In this document: positions 31,796-44,990 of the stretch, piece by piece
Position numbering within the stretch: the stretch's first letter is position 1
Layout: every line of letters starts with the position of its first letter
NCBI GenBank assembly: GCA_022577435.1
Contig: JAKOON010000006.1
Span: forward strand, 15,045,501 to 15,109,500
Direction: 5' to 3'
DNA from: Embiotoca jacksoni
Lineage: Eukaryota; Chordata; Actinopteri; Embiotocidae
DNA: 64,000 bases
Program-made: the position numbers and the translations under genes
Notes under the pieces: model-generated
What the model saw: only the letters and a program-made list of their open reading frames with translations
Told to the model about the DNA's origin: nothing
Database searches by the model: none

Positions 31796-33106
31796 GTAAG
31801 AAAGACAGACGGAAAGGAAAAGCTCCAAGCGCCGACGCTTGTTCTGTTTGTTTCATATAGTTGAACTCGTATGTTAACTTATATTTTGACACAGACTGTT
31901 TTCTGGACTCTGTGATTGACATGTGCGGGTGGGTGAAGGGTTGGGCAGCCACAAAGCTGCACGGGGAAAGCCACTGGTCTGTGTTGGGACACCTAGTTAA
32001 AAAGACGACTGGTATTTAATCCGTGAGAAGTTAAACGAGTGAAAAACTCAACTGGGCTCGGTCCCGTTTCCTCTCAGGCAAAATAGACGCACCCTATTTA
32101 TAGTTGATAGTTTAGCAATCAGTAACTGCCTAATGACAGGCTCTCAAGTATTTGGTTTCATAATCTTGCAGTAAAATATAACATCCACGTGCTGCTGCTG
32201 CTGCTGTTGTTGTTGTTGTTGTTTGCTTCTGACAAAGTTGTTTTACAGCCACACTGGTCAAGTCTGAAGTACAGCTTGTTGTCCTGATTAATTTTCTGTG
32301 TCCTCTTTTAATGAATCTTGAATTCTGATATCCACCGGGAGGGAGACACAATGTCCAGGTGCTCGGTTACCTGCCAACATCAATGTTTCATGGCTGGTCA
32401 TCTGTGTGTGTGGGTGTGTTTTTTTTGTTTGTCATTCCTACACAGGTGTTCTGTTCCACCTGGTAAATCAATGTTATTCACAATCACCTGACCTTAGCCG
32501 AGCTTTTGAGAATAGTTATTAATTAGAAAAGAGTTGGTCATGAGTTGGTAAAACTAAAGTTGTGTGTTGCTCAAGTTCTTTCAGCTTGTAGAGATACCTA
32601 CCTCAACCAGACCTATTTTTCTATGTTTTTCAGATGTGTTCTACAATACTTCTCAATAAGATCTGTTAGGCGTGACAATTTTAATGGTTCACATCACATT
32701 ATTTGTGAAATTTTATATATTTTTTTCTTTTGGATTTTTTTCTGTCTTTCTTGATTTGAGTGTACATTTTGTTGTTGTTGTAATACTTAAGCCACGTTTA
32801 AAGTTCTGCCTCAGGTGTCATTGAAATGGTTTCGCTGTTTTCAAAGGACCAAAGTATGGAATTTGTGTTGTGTGTATATACATATATATTTTGTGGAATT
32901 TATGTTTATTGTTATAATTTGTCTACAAAACACACCACAGTGAAAAATGTTCATCACACTCCTCGAGCCCAAGATTTTGTCATCATTTTTTTTTTCTATT
33001 AACAGTTAAAAACTAAGAGATTCAACTTATTTATGATAGATGGGGATGGTGGGCACACATGATGAATGCTGATTGGTCGACTAATTGTTTCCGTTCTACA
33101 TACTTT

Positions 33107-33227
33107 TACATTACATTTCATTTAGCTGACGCTTTTATCCAAAGCGACTTGCAATAAGTGCATTTCAACCATGAGGGTACAAAACCCAGAACAACAGGAA
33201 TCAAGTAAATACAATTTCTTCAAGAAA
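33107..33227. repeat. Dispersed teleost repeat (TTAGCTGACGCTTTTATCC family)
   Basis: The words TTTAGCTGACGCTTTTATCC, AAAGCGACTTGCAATAAGTG and CATGAGGGTACAAAACCCAG are well known from repeats scattered through percomorph genomes. I do not assign a transposon class. Confidence 0.6.
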
Positions 33228-34893
33228 GAAACATACTGTATATGTTTTCTCTTGAACTCCCAGACTTGCGTGAACATAAAGTACTTGAATGGCAAATGTG
33301 AGAGTAATTTCTCACTTTTGCCTGTCATTTATTGTATTTAAAAGCTAATTGGAATCAATATATTTATTCAAAATGTATAATTATTTTTCAGTTATTATGA
33401 AAAATAGATTGTACATTATGCACTAATGTAGAGAATTCAAAGTTGACAATGGATTTTGTAGTCCACTTACCGGCATTCTCTGAGCTTTTAGCCACACCTT
33501 CACGGCCTTCATCTCGGGATGGACTTTACCCAGTTGTCATGGAGATGGTTCAGTTGTTACCACCTGTGTAGAGTTTTGGACACGATCACTCTCACATCCC
33601 TTACACCCTCCATTAATCAGCCCTTTGTTATCAGATGACCAAAAGGCTACAGTTTGAGTCACGTGACGCGTGCTCTGCAAATGTCTGCATGTCATCATCA
33701 GATGTGGCTGCTGTGGGCGCTGAAGTGGTCCTTAAAGTACTCTTCGTGTGGATCCTGTTTAAAGCTGTGGCTCGTCTGTGCACTCGGTTTACAGCTGGGC
33801 TGCTCTGCAGCATCGTCACTTAATATGGATTCAGGTGGTTTTTGTTTTGTTTTTATGCCACCACTGTGAAGGATGTGCGGTTTAAATAATAGCAGGGAGT
33901 TTGTTTACCGTGGTTTTGTTGTCAGTTGCTGCACTTATTCAAGACAGTTTTATAGAGAAACGTCTCTGCTGGGATGTCCGTTTATCATAATTCATAATGC
34001 CTCAAAATCTTTTCCAGTCTAGATATTACAGCAAAGACTTAAATCTCTGCTATCTCGCCCACTTTTTTTTTTTTTTATAACATCATCCTAAACACGAGTG
34101 GGTGGAACATAAATGCTGACGTGAATGCAGGTTCAGTTAAAACTCAAGTTTGTAATTCCACTTGTGAAGAAGTGTTTTGGAATGAGAGGAATGTTAATCG
34201 GTCCTCTTTATGATTCCCAGTGATGTTCAGAGGGGGGCTCGTCTCCGAGAGTCTACGAGAGTGTAGTGTGGCTAACATCACCCACTCGCAGGATCTCTCG
34301 GTCTCCACTGCAGCCTGCTGGTCTGAATAATGGTCACACTAATTTGATTAGATGTACAGCTGCAGGTCACATGTTTGTGATCGGATTTGCTTCACCTTGT
34401 TGGGTGCTTTCGCTGCCGAGAAAATGTTTCACATCAGTTCATCTTTAATCAGAATATTTGTCCACTTTGACAATAAACGGATGATAACTTGCGCTTTATT
34501 GTAAACAAGTCTCTGTAGCTTAGTCTGTCAGAAGGGACATGAGCAACCATAGATTTGTGGTGGAACAGGTGCCGTACTCATCACGTCAGCAGGTGTTTGT
34601 GTGCGTTTCCCCGTTCCCACCGTGAAGGAGCCGGCTCAGCTCTGTCTTGTGGTTGGGATTAGCCCCAAACTCCTCGCCCGTGCCCTGACGGTGACCCTGG
34701 AAACTGACAGAGAAACATGCGTCACAAACCAGGAATGGCAGCGTTTATGCTCGGCACAGAATAACATGTTACATTCAATGGAATCCTTTCATTTTTAATT
34801 CATTAGAAGATCGGCTTCTCACTCCCCCCCAGACAGTTAAATGAGGAGGTCGAAATCCCACTCGTGTCTGCAGTGGTAGATATGGAGTCAGAG

Positions 34894-35045
34894 CCGGCAG
34901 CCTGTTAGCTCAGCATAATGGAACAGGGTGGACACAGCTAGCCTGTCTATGTCCAAAGTTAAAAATGTATATACATATACCTATCAGCAGCTCTAAAACT
35001 CACCAATTAACACATGAATCAGTTTAATCCATACACAAACATAAA
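34894..35045. repeat. Dispersed teleost repeat (TTAGCTTAGCAT family), copy 2
   Basis: CCTGTTAGCTCAGCATAATGG, CTAGCCTGTCTATGTCCAAAG and CTCACCAATTAACACATGAA followed by GTTTAATCCATACA match the family described at 18124-18385. Confidence 0.5.
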
Positions 35046-36401
35046 TGCATAAAAATCAATTCAGGCGTTTTAAAAAGAAGTGCGCTAACTATTTCTTTGC
35101 AAAGTTTGTGAATTTTTGCAATTCTGTTTGTATACAGATTAAAGCAAATCATATGTGTTTATTGAGCTTTAGATATGTTGGTACAGATATAGTTGTGAGC
35201 AAAAGTCCTCGCAGATTAGATACATATCATGCAGTTACATCAGTAAAGCGTCATATCGGACTGTTATTCATTAATAAAAACTCTATAAATGGCTACTGCA
35301 GTGTAATCTGAGCCTTTTATTTATGGTTGTTAGAACATTGTTGTTCATATGAGTCTGCTTGTTTACTGGCTTTGAACAATGTACTTTGGTTAACATTAGA
35401 CATCATTGTTTGCTTACTTTGGCCATACTTGTACTGGGGCTTCCAGAAAAATTTGGCTTGTAACACAATTTGAATGTTGAAGCTTCAGACTGGTGGTTTA
35501 TTTCTATCAGCATCTGTGATATTGACCCATTTGTTGGCTACACTCTGCCACTGCCCGCTTAACAGACTCTCTGTGGTTTCCTGACAGAGCTGTGATAAGA
35601 ATAGATTGTAACTAAATCTGGTTGAACCACTTCTGTTGTCCAAGAATGACCTGAAACCAAGGTACAAGTTATGTTCACGGAGCCTGCAGTCTGTCCTCCG
35701 TTTTCAGAAAAGCTGCCATGAAGTGAAAAATGTCTGCCCGTATTTACAACTCTGAGAAAAAGTCAACAGCGAATCTTGTTCGCGTTTTGCATCTGTTTTG
35801 CCTCGGACTTTATGAGCACAAAAAGATCACTGGATATTGAAGTGTGTCAGCCACTTGAAGGCTAGAGCAAACCTACTCAACTGAGCCTGTTTTGAGCAAA
35901 AAGGAAGAGTTATTCGTAAAAGGATGAAAACTGAGAACAAACATGCACACAGTCATCCACGCCCGAGAAAATATTCAACGCAGCCGAGCCTGAGATGCAC
36001 TTTGGTTTGCTCTGCAGTCACTTTAAAAATAAAAGTCCAGCTTTTGAGTTGGTAAACTTTATAAATGGGCTCCATTTCAAACCCCAAACCCCCGTCTTTT
36101 CATCCAGTTGACAAAATATAATTTTGCTTCACAGACGCTCTGTATCTTTTGTCCTTCCTCTTCCATCCCACATGCAAACATGGCTGTTTTATCGGTAAGT
36201 GAGACGTGATGCAAACGAGCTACAGAGGAAGCAGCGGGAGCAGAGATAGGATATACTGTACCCTCACAGCACACAGTCTTATCACTGACAGAAGCCTATT
36301 GTAGTGTAGGGACCGGCTGAAGTCTACCCATGCAGACATGAAAGTAGGAATGATGTCACCGGCCTACATTGTGTACAAACAATGAGGTAATTTAACCTGT
36401 G

Positions 36402-36406
<5 letters not shown>

Positions 36407-36442
<36 letters not shown>
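36407..36442. repeat. Poly(A) tract of 36
   Basis: Homopolymer of 36 A. No retroposed sequence is visible directly upstream, so it is listed as simple repeat only. Confidence 0.9.
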
Positions 36443-36444
<2 letters not shown>

Positions 36445-39400
36445 AGAGGACACGGGTCAGGTTCTCTATAACATTTCTGTAAATTTGGGTCGGCCGGGTG
36501 TAATGAAACAATGAGGAGCTTACACTGCATTATTACACACATTAAGAGACTTTGGTGATCGCCTGATTTTCATCTGTAGCGCCACCGTCGGCTTAAAACC
36601 TAACTTTGTCCAGTACTGCCAACCTATTGACACTCCCATAAGCTTCAGCTGTTTTTTAATTTTTTTTTTTTTTTTTTATCACTGATAGAGTTGTGACGAC
36701 CTAAGAGATTTATTTTACCAGTTGTGGAAGTAAAAATCATGAATTTTTTTTTTTTTTTTTTTTTTTTTTATCAATACGCTGACCTGTACATTGTTGAGAA
36801 AACAAAACAAAAAAAAAGCCACTATTGCACCACCTTTAATTGAAATTGCGTAGCAACGACACCTGAGGCTCATGGGTATTGTCGTATTTATATCTGTCCA
36901 TCATGCCAAATAGACAGAAACACACGAGCCAAGTTTAACTCGTATAATTTCGCGCACTACGCAAGTACAGTAAGAGTGCTTGCGTGTAATTTGCTACCTG
37001 TTAGTACAGTAAAGGAAGTTCGCGAATCAGGACACAACCGTTATTTGTCAGAAACTCGTGGCTACAACATAAATCTCTTGGGTCGTCAAATTATCCCGAG
37101 AGTTCCGTGTTCAGAAGCAAGAGGGCTGACGTGAGAAGAAAAAAGTGAACAGAATCTGGGAAAAGCCTTGCAGAGCCATACCATTCCTCTCTTTGCAGCT
37201 ATGTTTGCATTCAGCGCACTGCTGTGTCTAAGGTAAGCCTAAAAGAGCTGCTTAGCATGGCTGTGGACTTGTAATTATATCAGACAACATTTGGCAGTTT
37301 TTGCTTATTAATAAGTAAATAAATGAAATTTAAAAAAAAAAAAAAGAATATTAGGATTGACATAATTTCCACAATAATTGTCCACAAATGATATTGCAAA
37401 GAACTTTAATGCAGAGAGTTAGAGTTGTGAAGATGAATGATTTTGACTTTTGGAAACAGAGTTGGTTTGGTGGTTTCCTCAAAGCCACTGTCAGAACATT
37501 AGAGAAAAAAAACATTACAATTTAAAGCAATCTTCTGCAGTCCTTTGCGAGGTTACGTCTCACACCCTGGGTGGTGAAATATCCGTACACACACATACGG
37601 GACATGCACTGACTTGTGCACACGCAGGTGAAGGATGACATCAGACTTTTCTAATATCAGTGGAAGGAAGCAGGATTTTGTCTCAAGCTGTCTCTGTCTG
37701 GAGGATAAAGCTATTCTCCTTCTTATCTCTCCTCTGCGGTCTGAACCGTCTTGAGTTGCAGCACGTGAAGTTGGCTGTCTTTGATCAGGACATATGGTTT
37801 CACACATATGTCCTCTTGTCAACCCCTGTTAGTTTTTGTCTACTTCATATTCAAGACTTAGTTACTGAAATGTTGTATTTTTTTTCCCCCTTCAGGCTTT
37901 TGGTGCTGCTGCTGCTCTTATTGACCTTCTCTTTTACTGCCTCCTCCTTTTCTTACCGCCAAGCTAAACTGAGCACCTGCGTAGGTGTGTGTTTGTGCGA
38001 GTGTGTGTGTGTGTGCGAGAGAGAGTGTTTGGACATGTTAATGAATCTCGTCTCTCGAGATCACTGAGCAGTGTGGTAGGAACAGCCTGTTTCTTAAACC
38101 AGTTCCCATACAACAGCCCACACCCTGTTAGCCTTCACGTGCATGTGAAAATCCACAGACATGCAGCATGGAGCAACACTATCTGCTTACATAACACCGT
38201 CTTATCTCATAAGCCAGCTACAGTCATTTCTCAGCCCAAGAGCCTATCACAGGTGTTGAAGAGATACTGCAGCTACTATGATATGTTTGTGATAAATCAA
38301 AATGAAAAGATATCAACATTTCTGTAAAAAGAAATCCTGCAGGTTGCAAACACAAGTCCAACATCTGGACTATTTTAGGAGCCTTTAGGCTGGTATTTTT
38401 TCACATATGTTTTGAAATTATTTTACCATGGGGAAGGTGAGATCGATAATATATTCCCTGGACAATTTAGATAATTAATAATTTTCTTTTGCTAAAATTG
38501 ATTGTGTGGTTGTTATGCTTCTGTCGTAGCGTGTAGATCTCGCATGAAAATAATAAGTCTGCGGAGCAAGACAGTTTTCTGCAGTTATACAATTCAGAAG
38601 AGTCAGTACTTTACACAGACTTTAAATATTAGAAAACTAAAAAGAGTTACTACGAGCTACTAAAATGCTATAGAATTAACTAAATCCTCAAAAAACACCC
38701 TCTCATGCTTGACTACAGCTTTTTCATCTGACAGAAGTCATGTGTGGCAGATTCAGCTGCCATTCTGCCATGGATTTCCTGTTATAAATATATAATTTGA
38801 GGGGGAAATATTGTATTACTGTTCTTTCTTTATTAACTCAATAACAGAAAAAGTAAATAAATGTGAATAGTTCAAAGTGTTCCGTCATTTAAAGGCTCTG
38901 CACACCTACAATTTGCCCACGCATGTCTGCTGCCTGAACAGATCTTTTCTCAGGAATGTGTGGTCACGAGAAGTTGCATCTTCATTATTCTGATTGGTTC
39001 TAAAGTTGAATTTTGACAGTAATTCATAATTCAGCATAGCTCAATCCAACAACAACCTAATCAGCAGTTTTATTAGCCAAAATAAGTCCTGTGCAGCCTC
39101 CTAGGTCGGGTCTGAAGAGTTGGAATCTAAAAGGAGCCCTGCTGACCTAGAGGCTTCAGGATGCCGACCATGACCTCTAATTTGAGTGGAGCCGGCCATC
39201 TTTGTTGCATTTCTTCTCCATCTCTTCTCATTTATCATATTTGCTCTTTTGTCTAACAAAGACACAGAAAATCAAACAAACTCGTAATAAAAATAAAATG
39301 TGTGAGCTGCTCTGAATGTTAGTCTGACTCTCCTAAAGATGAATGGACCAACACAATGCCCCACTGGCTGAAGGAAACAATCCAGAGCTGGATAAGAAAA

Positions 39401-41246
39401 TGAATGGCTTTCTCCTGCCTGCTGAGTTGTTGATTAGATGAGGGTGGCGAGGACATAAACACTCAGGCCAGCCACTATCTGGCCCTTCAATGGCTTCACC
39501 AGTAGCCTTAAATATTTCAGCAGCTGCTATCACTTTAATGGCCCTGTCTATCACTGGGTTGCCATGGCCACTGTGAATTTGTCCTCTTTGAGCACCCTCT
39601 TCAGTTGAGGGGAATGACTGTTTCAGTAATGGTAATATAGCGCCCATAATGCTTTATTTTAGACAAAAAGCAATTTTATAACTGTAAGAAAAAGGCTTTT
39701 TAAAGTTGATCAAATCTACTCTGACGTTTAAAACTCCTGTTTAGCAAGAAACTGGATCATCACTCTGAGTAAAGGGTGCGTCCTGCCTTTGCGCTATTTG
39801 TCCAGACCACACCTTTGTGTAAGAAGCCCTCTGGGATGGCAGAAAGCTGACAATGCCAGAAACCACAGCAAAAAAAAAAAAGACAAGACAAAACCCCTAA
39901 GGGCGAGCGTTTCTCTTTCATTTCGCTGTGTTCGCGCCCATCGGCCTGGGTCTTTATGTCCTCTTTTCATTCTCCTGAAGCTGATCTAATTTTTCATGTT
40001 TACCATGGGAGTGTTGCTCTTTATGCAACACCACAAGTAAAACCCTTCCCACTCAGTCGAAATGAGGAAAATTATATTTTTAAGCTGTATGTTTTGGGGA
40101 AAAAAATAATTAAAGCAGTGCAACGATTAGCAGTAAAAAAAAAAATTAAAAAAAATGCAAAGTGCTGTTTGTAACCACTCCTGGCTATCATCTAATTACT
40201 TATTCATAATGTTGAGCCACTTGTTTTACGGTCATGTGGAGGAGATAAGTTTGCAGCAGGCCTAAAATGCTACCAGAGCCATTATTAGAGTAGAGCAGGC
40301 AACGCTTTAAATAATGGTGCACTATGTCGAATAAATTAGTTGTTCACAAGAAAAGGAAATTTAATTTAGTTGTAGCTTTTGCGTTACAGTTATTTGTTTT
40401 TAATTTTTCTAGATTTAAGCGTTTTATTTACTGTTGACCTCGTTTTTCAGCCTGTCGATTACCCACAGGAATAAACTGCCTGCTCAGAAGTAAAGCCTCC
40501 AAACATGTCACCTTACAAACGTAGCCACATTTATGTCTTTTATTTACAAGCCTGTACCACGTCAAAGTGTGTAATACACCCGTCGGTCCACCGGAGGATA
40601 CTGTGTCACGCTCTACTTTGCTGGCACCAAATACCATGTGGTTAGGTTTTGACGAAGATGGTTGTTTGCATTAAAGTAAGTCATTTTCCATAAGCAATTC
40701 ACAGCAGTCGTCACGTATGTTACTTACAATATGTTGTGCAAGAAAATGAGTTGAACTACCGGGTGTATTGCACGGGTGGCGAGATATCGGGCTGTTTATT
40801 TAGCATGAATTTAGGGCTTTGATGTCAATCTCTTTAAATTAGTGTAGAGTTTGCGACGTATATCGTGTAGTTTACTGTTTGGCTGCAAACAATGAAATGT
40901 CTCATCAAAGAAACTTCTTATTTGATTTTCTAAATGGTGTCTGAGAAACGTTTGGACATCCAGATGGAAGGTTGAAAAAAAAAATATATCCAATAAATAA
41001 TCCTCCACAGCAATGTACTGTATGAACTGTATGATATGTATTAGCATTGGCATTATTGTCAATATGTCTAATATTCTCTTATGCAGTAAAGGAAGAATAC
41101 TGTCTGTCTATGGGTGGAGCTCACTGCTGTACCCACAGGAGTCCGTCTGTTTCTTCTGCCTCTCGTGTCTCTGACAAATATGTGTAATTATGAAATTGCC
41201 ATAATTGGGTAATTGGTCATTACCAAATCAGGAAAATCTAGTGGGG

Positions 41247-41249
<3 letters not shown>

Positions 41250-41303
<54 letters not shown>

Positions 41304-41314
41304 ACACACACACA
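41250..41314. repeat. (AC)n microsatellite
   Basis: About 32 AC units with a single T interruption near 41300. Confidence 0.97.
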
Positions 41315-43338
41315 GAGGATGTACTTTCAACAGCCTATATTTTTGCTGTTCTCTGCCATCCCAATTTTAGCTCAACTGTATTTCAGGTTATTTTGAGCAA
41401 GTAGAGCAATGACTTCTGGGTAACTGTGGGCTCTCCCCCTGTGCGACAGTATGACGGCAGGTACTGTAAATGAGACCATAATGTAGGTCATGACTTTCAG
41501 TAAAAGGCCCTTCCTAGATGACTTAAAAAAAAAAAAACCACACATTTTATTCCTTTAAAAAAAAGTAACTCCTTTCATGTTGGATGGAAAAATGGACATT
41601 GCAGATCTGCTGGATTGTTTGGAGTATTATGAGGAGCTGGTGTTCTGTCTCTGTTGGGTTGTATCGAGATGGAAAATCCATGTCTTGACCTGTTTGGCAG
41701 ACAGATGAAGACCGAAACATACTATACCAAATGGAGATTTGGGAGGAGTTGTTGCCAGTGTATTGTTGTCTCACACGAGCTAATCACTGCTTAAAATAAT
41801 CTTGCATTTTTTTTTTTTTTTGTACCAATAACGAAATAAAACAAATAAAACCATCAGAATTTTCTTAACTTTTGGTCTGTGAAGATCAATTACTCAGACA
41901 GCTGTGCTAACACTGCGACAGCTGAACTCAAATACAGAAGAGCGCTGCGAAATAAAAAAAAGCAATCCAACTATCCTGGCAAAATGTGATCTCCATGTCA
42001 GAAATTACCTTTTGAGGCAGCTGGAGTGACGAGATGACGCGAGAATCAATCTTGTCTGGCCTCATGTTATACACTTGTGGAACCAATAAGTGTCTGGCAG
42101 CTATGAGTGCGGTTCAGGTGTGACCACAGCGTGAAGCAAAGATCTGATTGGTTGAAGCTAGCACACGATAGTGGTGATAGATGGATGGTTCAACCAATCA
42201 CCTGGCAAATACTTTTAAAAAGTGCCTGCCCTTTTCTAAACTATGTGGCACGTCGGGTTTCAACAGAGAAGCCTCAGGAGGTAATAATTACACAACTTTC
42301 CCTGCAAATGTGGACAATCGATATGTACAAGTTAGAAAATAAAGTTGTGCTTTGAGGTGATCAAACTATAACCAAACTATATAACCAACATCTCTGAACA
42401 AGCTCAAACATAGTTTATGCGATTTCTCCTTCGTTACCAGTTCATGATACCAATGTATCTGTTAAAAGCCAATATTGGCCGATGTTTTGGCCAGCTGATT
42501 TGCCTGTGTCACTTTTGTTATTTTTTTAAATCAAATCCATTTGAAGTGAGAGGAAGAAAAACGGCAACATGTAAAACCTGTATTCTGTTGTGCTCACAGT
42601 GGAGGTATCGTTACACAGCACTTTCATCGCTTCAGTTAAAAATGATTAAATAATGGCAAACATTCCGTGAAGTTTTACAATCAACAGCTGACGCCTTTTT
42701 TCCAGCTGTTGTTCGTGCCATTAGAAACTTGATCCTGAGAGTTTTGAGGCTGCGTCATTTGTGACACGATTGAACGATGGACAGTGCCGGTGAGGTCAGC
42801 TGTAATGTTGGTGAGGAATGGGCCTCTCGCAGATGAGAAGGACATCACTTGCATCACAGCACTAATTGGATGGGACAATAGTGTTATTCTCCTGAGGGAG
42901 TTATTAAGATTCATTCCTGCAGAAGTATTAAGTCCTGACATTCGATTGGATTAATCTCATGTTTTGTACATGTGAACTGTTTGTTGCTGTCAGTTTTCTT
43001 TTTTTCTTTTTTTGTATCCCTTCCTTCTCTGTATACTTTCACTCAGCCTGTTTTTCCCTTCTCGCTCCCTCCCACTCTTGCTTTCCCTCCCACTCCTTAT
43101 TCGCTCCCTGTAACCTCCTCCTCTCCATCTCCATCCAAGTGTGGCGCTCGGAGCAGCTTACTCATGTCCAGTCACTTCCCACCATGCCTCGCCTCTCGCG
43201 CGGACACTCACTTCCTGATCCCCTCCTGACATGTCTTCGTATCTCTTTATTTGTCACAACAGGACAATAATGAGGTCCTTGCCTGCTTAGTGACGCTTCT
43301 GTCTTAAAGATGGTTCAAGGAAGGTAAGAAATCTGCCA

Positions 43339-43358
43339 ACACACACACATGCACACGC

Positions 43359-43402
<44 letters not shown>
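43339..43402. repeat. (AC)n microsatellite with TG/CG interruptions
   Basis: AC repeat interrupted by ATGC and ACGC units in its first half; perfect in the second half. Confidence 0.95.
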
Positions 43403-43405
<3 letters not shown>

Positions 43406-43854
43406 ATCTGACACACAACCTCTCCACAGCGCTTGTACATTCCTTCTCAAGAATCCAACCAGCCGGCTCGCTCTCCTCTAACTGAAAGCAGATGATGAGA
43501 GTTTAACTGTGTGCCTCGGTATGCCTGAACTCTGGGGATGTTACGGATGTTTCTGTGGCATTGGGGACCAGTGAATTCAAAATAACGGGCTGGGCCGTGA
43601 TTGGCTAAGAGACACATTTGGGGGCAGGAGCTGGAGGCCGTAGTTTGGTGTCGTGGCGTGCAGCTGCTGTGTGTTTTACAGTTGCCCCCCTGTGGTGACA
43701 GGGGTCCATACCGCTCTGTGCAGAGTGAGAGTTTCACTTTGTCCTGTCATTGTGTCGGTATTCAGAGACAAACACACTATGTCGTGGTTTGGTTGCTGGT
43801 AAGTTTGTTTGCAGCCACGCCAGTGGCGTGGCTCTCTGTTTGTCACTTGGCCCA

Positions 43855-44040
43855 GACTGAACTATCTCAACAACAGCTGGATGGATTGTCATAATGTTTG
43901 TCTGTGGTTTCCAGGTGATAAATCCTAAACATCTGTCACCACCATGAGGTTCTGTGCTGCTGAGTGAAATATCTCACCAAGTATTAGATAGATTGCTCTG
44001 AAAATGTGTTCACAGATTTAGGTTGCCAACAACATGAATT
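43855..44040. repeat. Dispersed teleost repeat (CAACAACTGGATGGATTG family)
   Basis: CTATCTCAACAACAGCTGGATGGATTGTCATAATG and TTCCAGGTGATAAATCCTAA-type words are the head part of a common fish repeat whose other parts occur at 26690-26950 and 53702-54020. Boundaries approximate. Confidence 0.45.
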
Positions 44041-44970
44041 AGGATGTCTGGTGCCATAATCGGCATAGGTGTTTGTGAGGAAATAAAATGTTCAGTTCTC
44101 TTGATCCGGTGGAAATTCATTGACATTCTGTCAGTACTTGAAGATCCAATAATCTCTAAAGCGTATGTCATGCGAGAGAGCCAATACAAGCAAATGCAAT
44201 GGTCAAAGTTGTCATATCGTCATTCAAGAAGTATGAATGCGTTAATACAAACTCAACCCTGACTCTATGTGTTTCCATTTAAAAGCTTACTTGCATTTCA
44301 GTAGTCAGAAACCCTTCATTTCTGTGACCAAAATCAGACAATGGCATTCAAGATGAGTAATCCAGGACAACGGTTGAAATAGCATGATTCTATTGTCAAC
44401 TTTTGTTAAATTAAATCACTGGAAATATACATTATTGACCATTTTATGTAAAATTGCCACCACTGCATGGTAAACAAATCTGCCATTTAATGCATGCTAT
44501 TTAGCTCAAAGTACTGCAGTACTCAAGTATCGCCTCAAAAAGTAGCTAGCATTTCTGTAAATTCTTAGTCTTATATAAAATTACTGTTATTTATATATAT
44601 ACATATATTTATTTTTTTAACCAATAATTTACAATAATTCTATTCAGTTTCTCTGTTCACCCAGTAAACATATTTTTTCGCTCCAAGTACTGCTGTGTTG
44701 TGTTTCAAATTGCATACTTGTGTTAATGCCCTTACATGTTAGTACACTTACATGCGTAGTACATCAATTTCAACAGGGTAGTTCTGTCTCAAATCGCACT
44801 TGGCTGCTCTGCACTTACCGAAAATAAACGTAACATTTCAATTGCACATCTGCCGACGTTCACTGGTAAATTTACCGAGAAATAAAAGCCTGCTCTGAAC
44901 GATCTATTCTTTGTCTAATGTAAACCTGCGGCTTCTTCGGGCGCCGCAGTTTGAAAATAGATTGGTGGTT

Positions 44971-44990
44971 CCCCCCCCCCCCCCCCCCCC
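44971..44990. repeat. C20 homopolymer
   Basis: Twenty consecutive C on the plus strand followed by T5. G-quadruplex potential on the minus strand; length may be an assembly or sequencing estimate. Confidence 0.95.
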
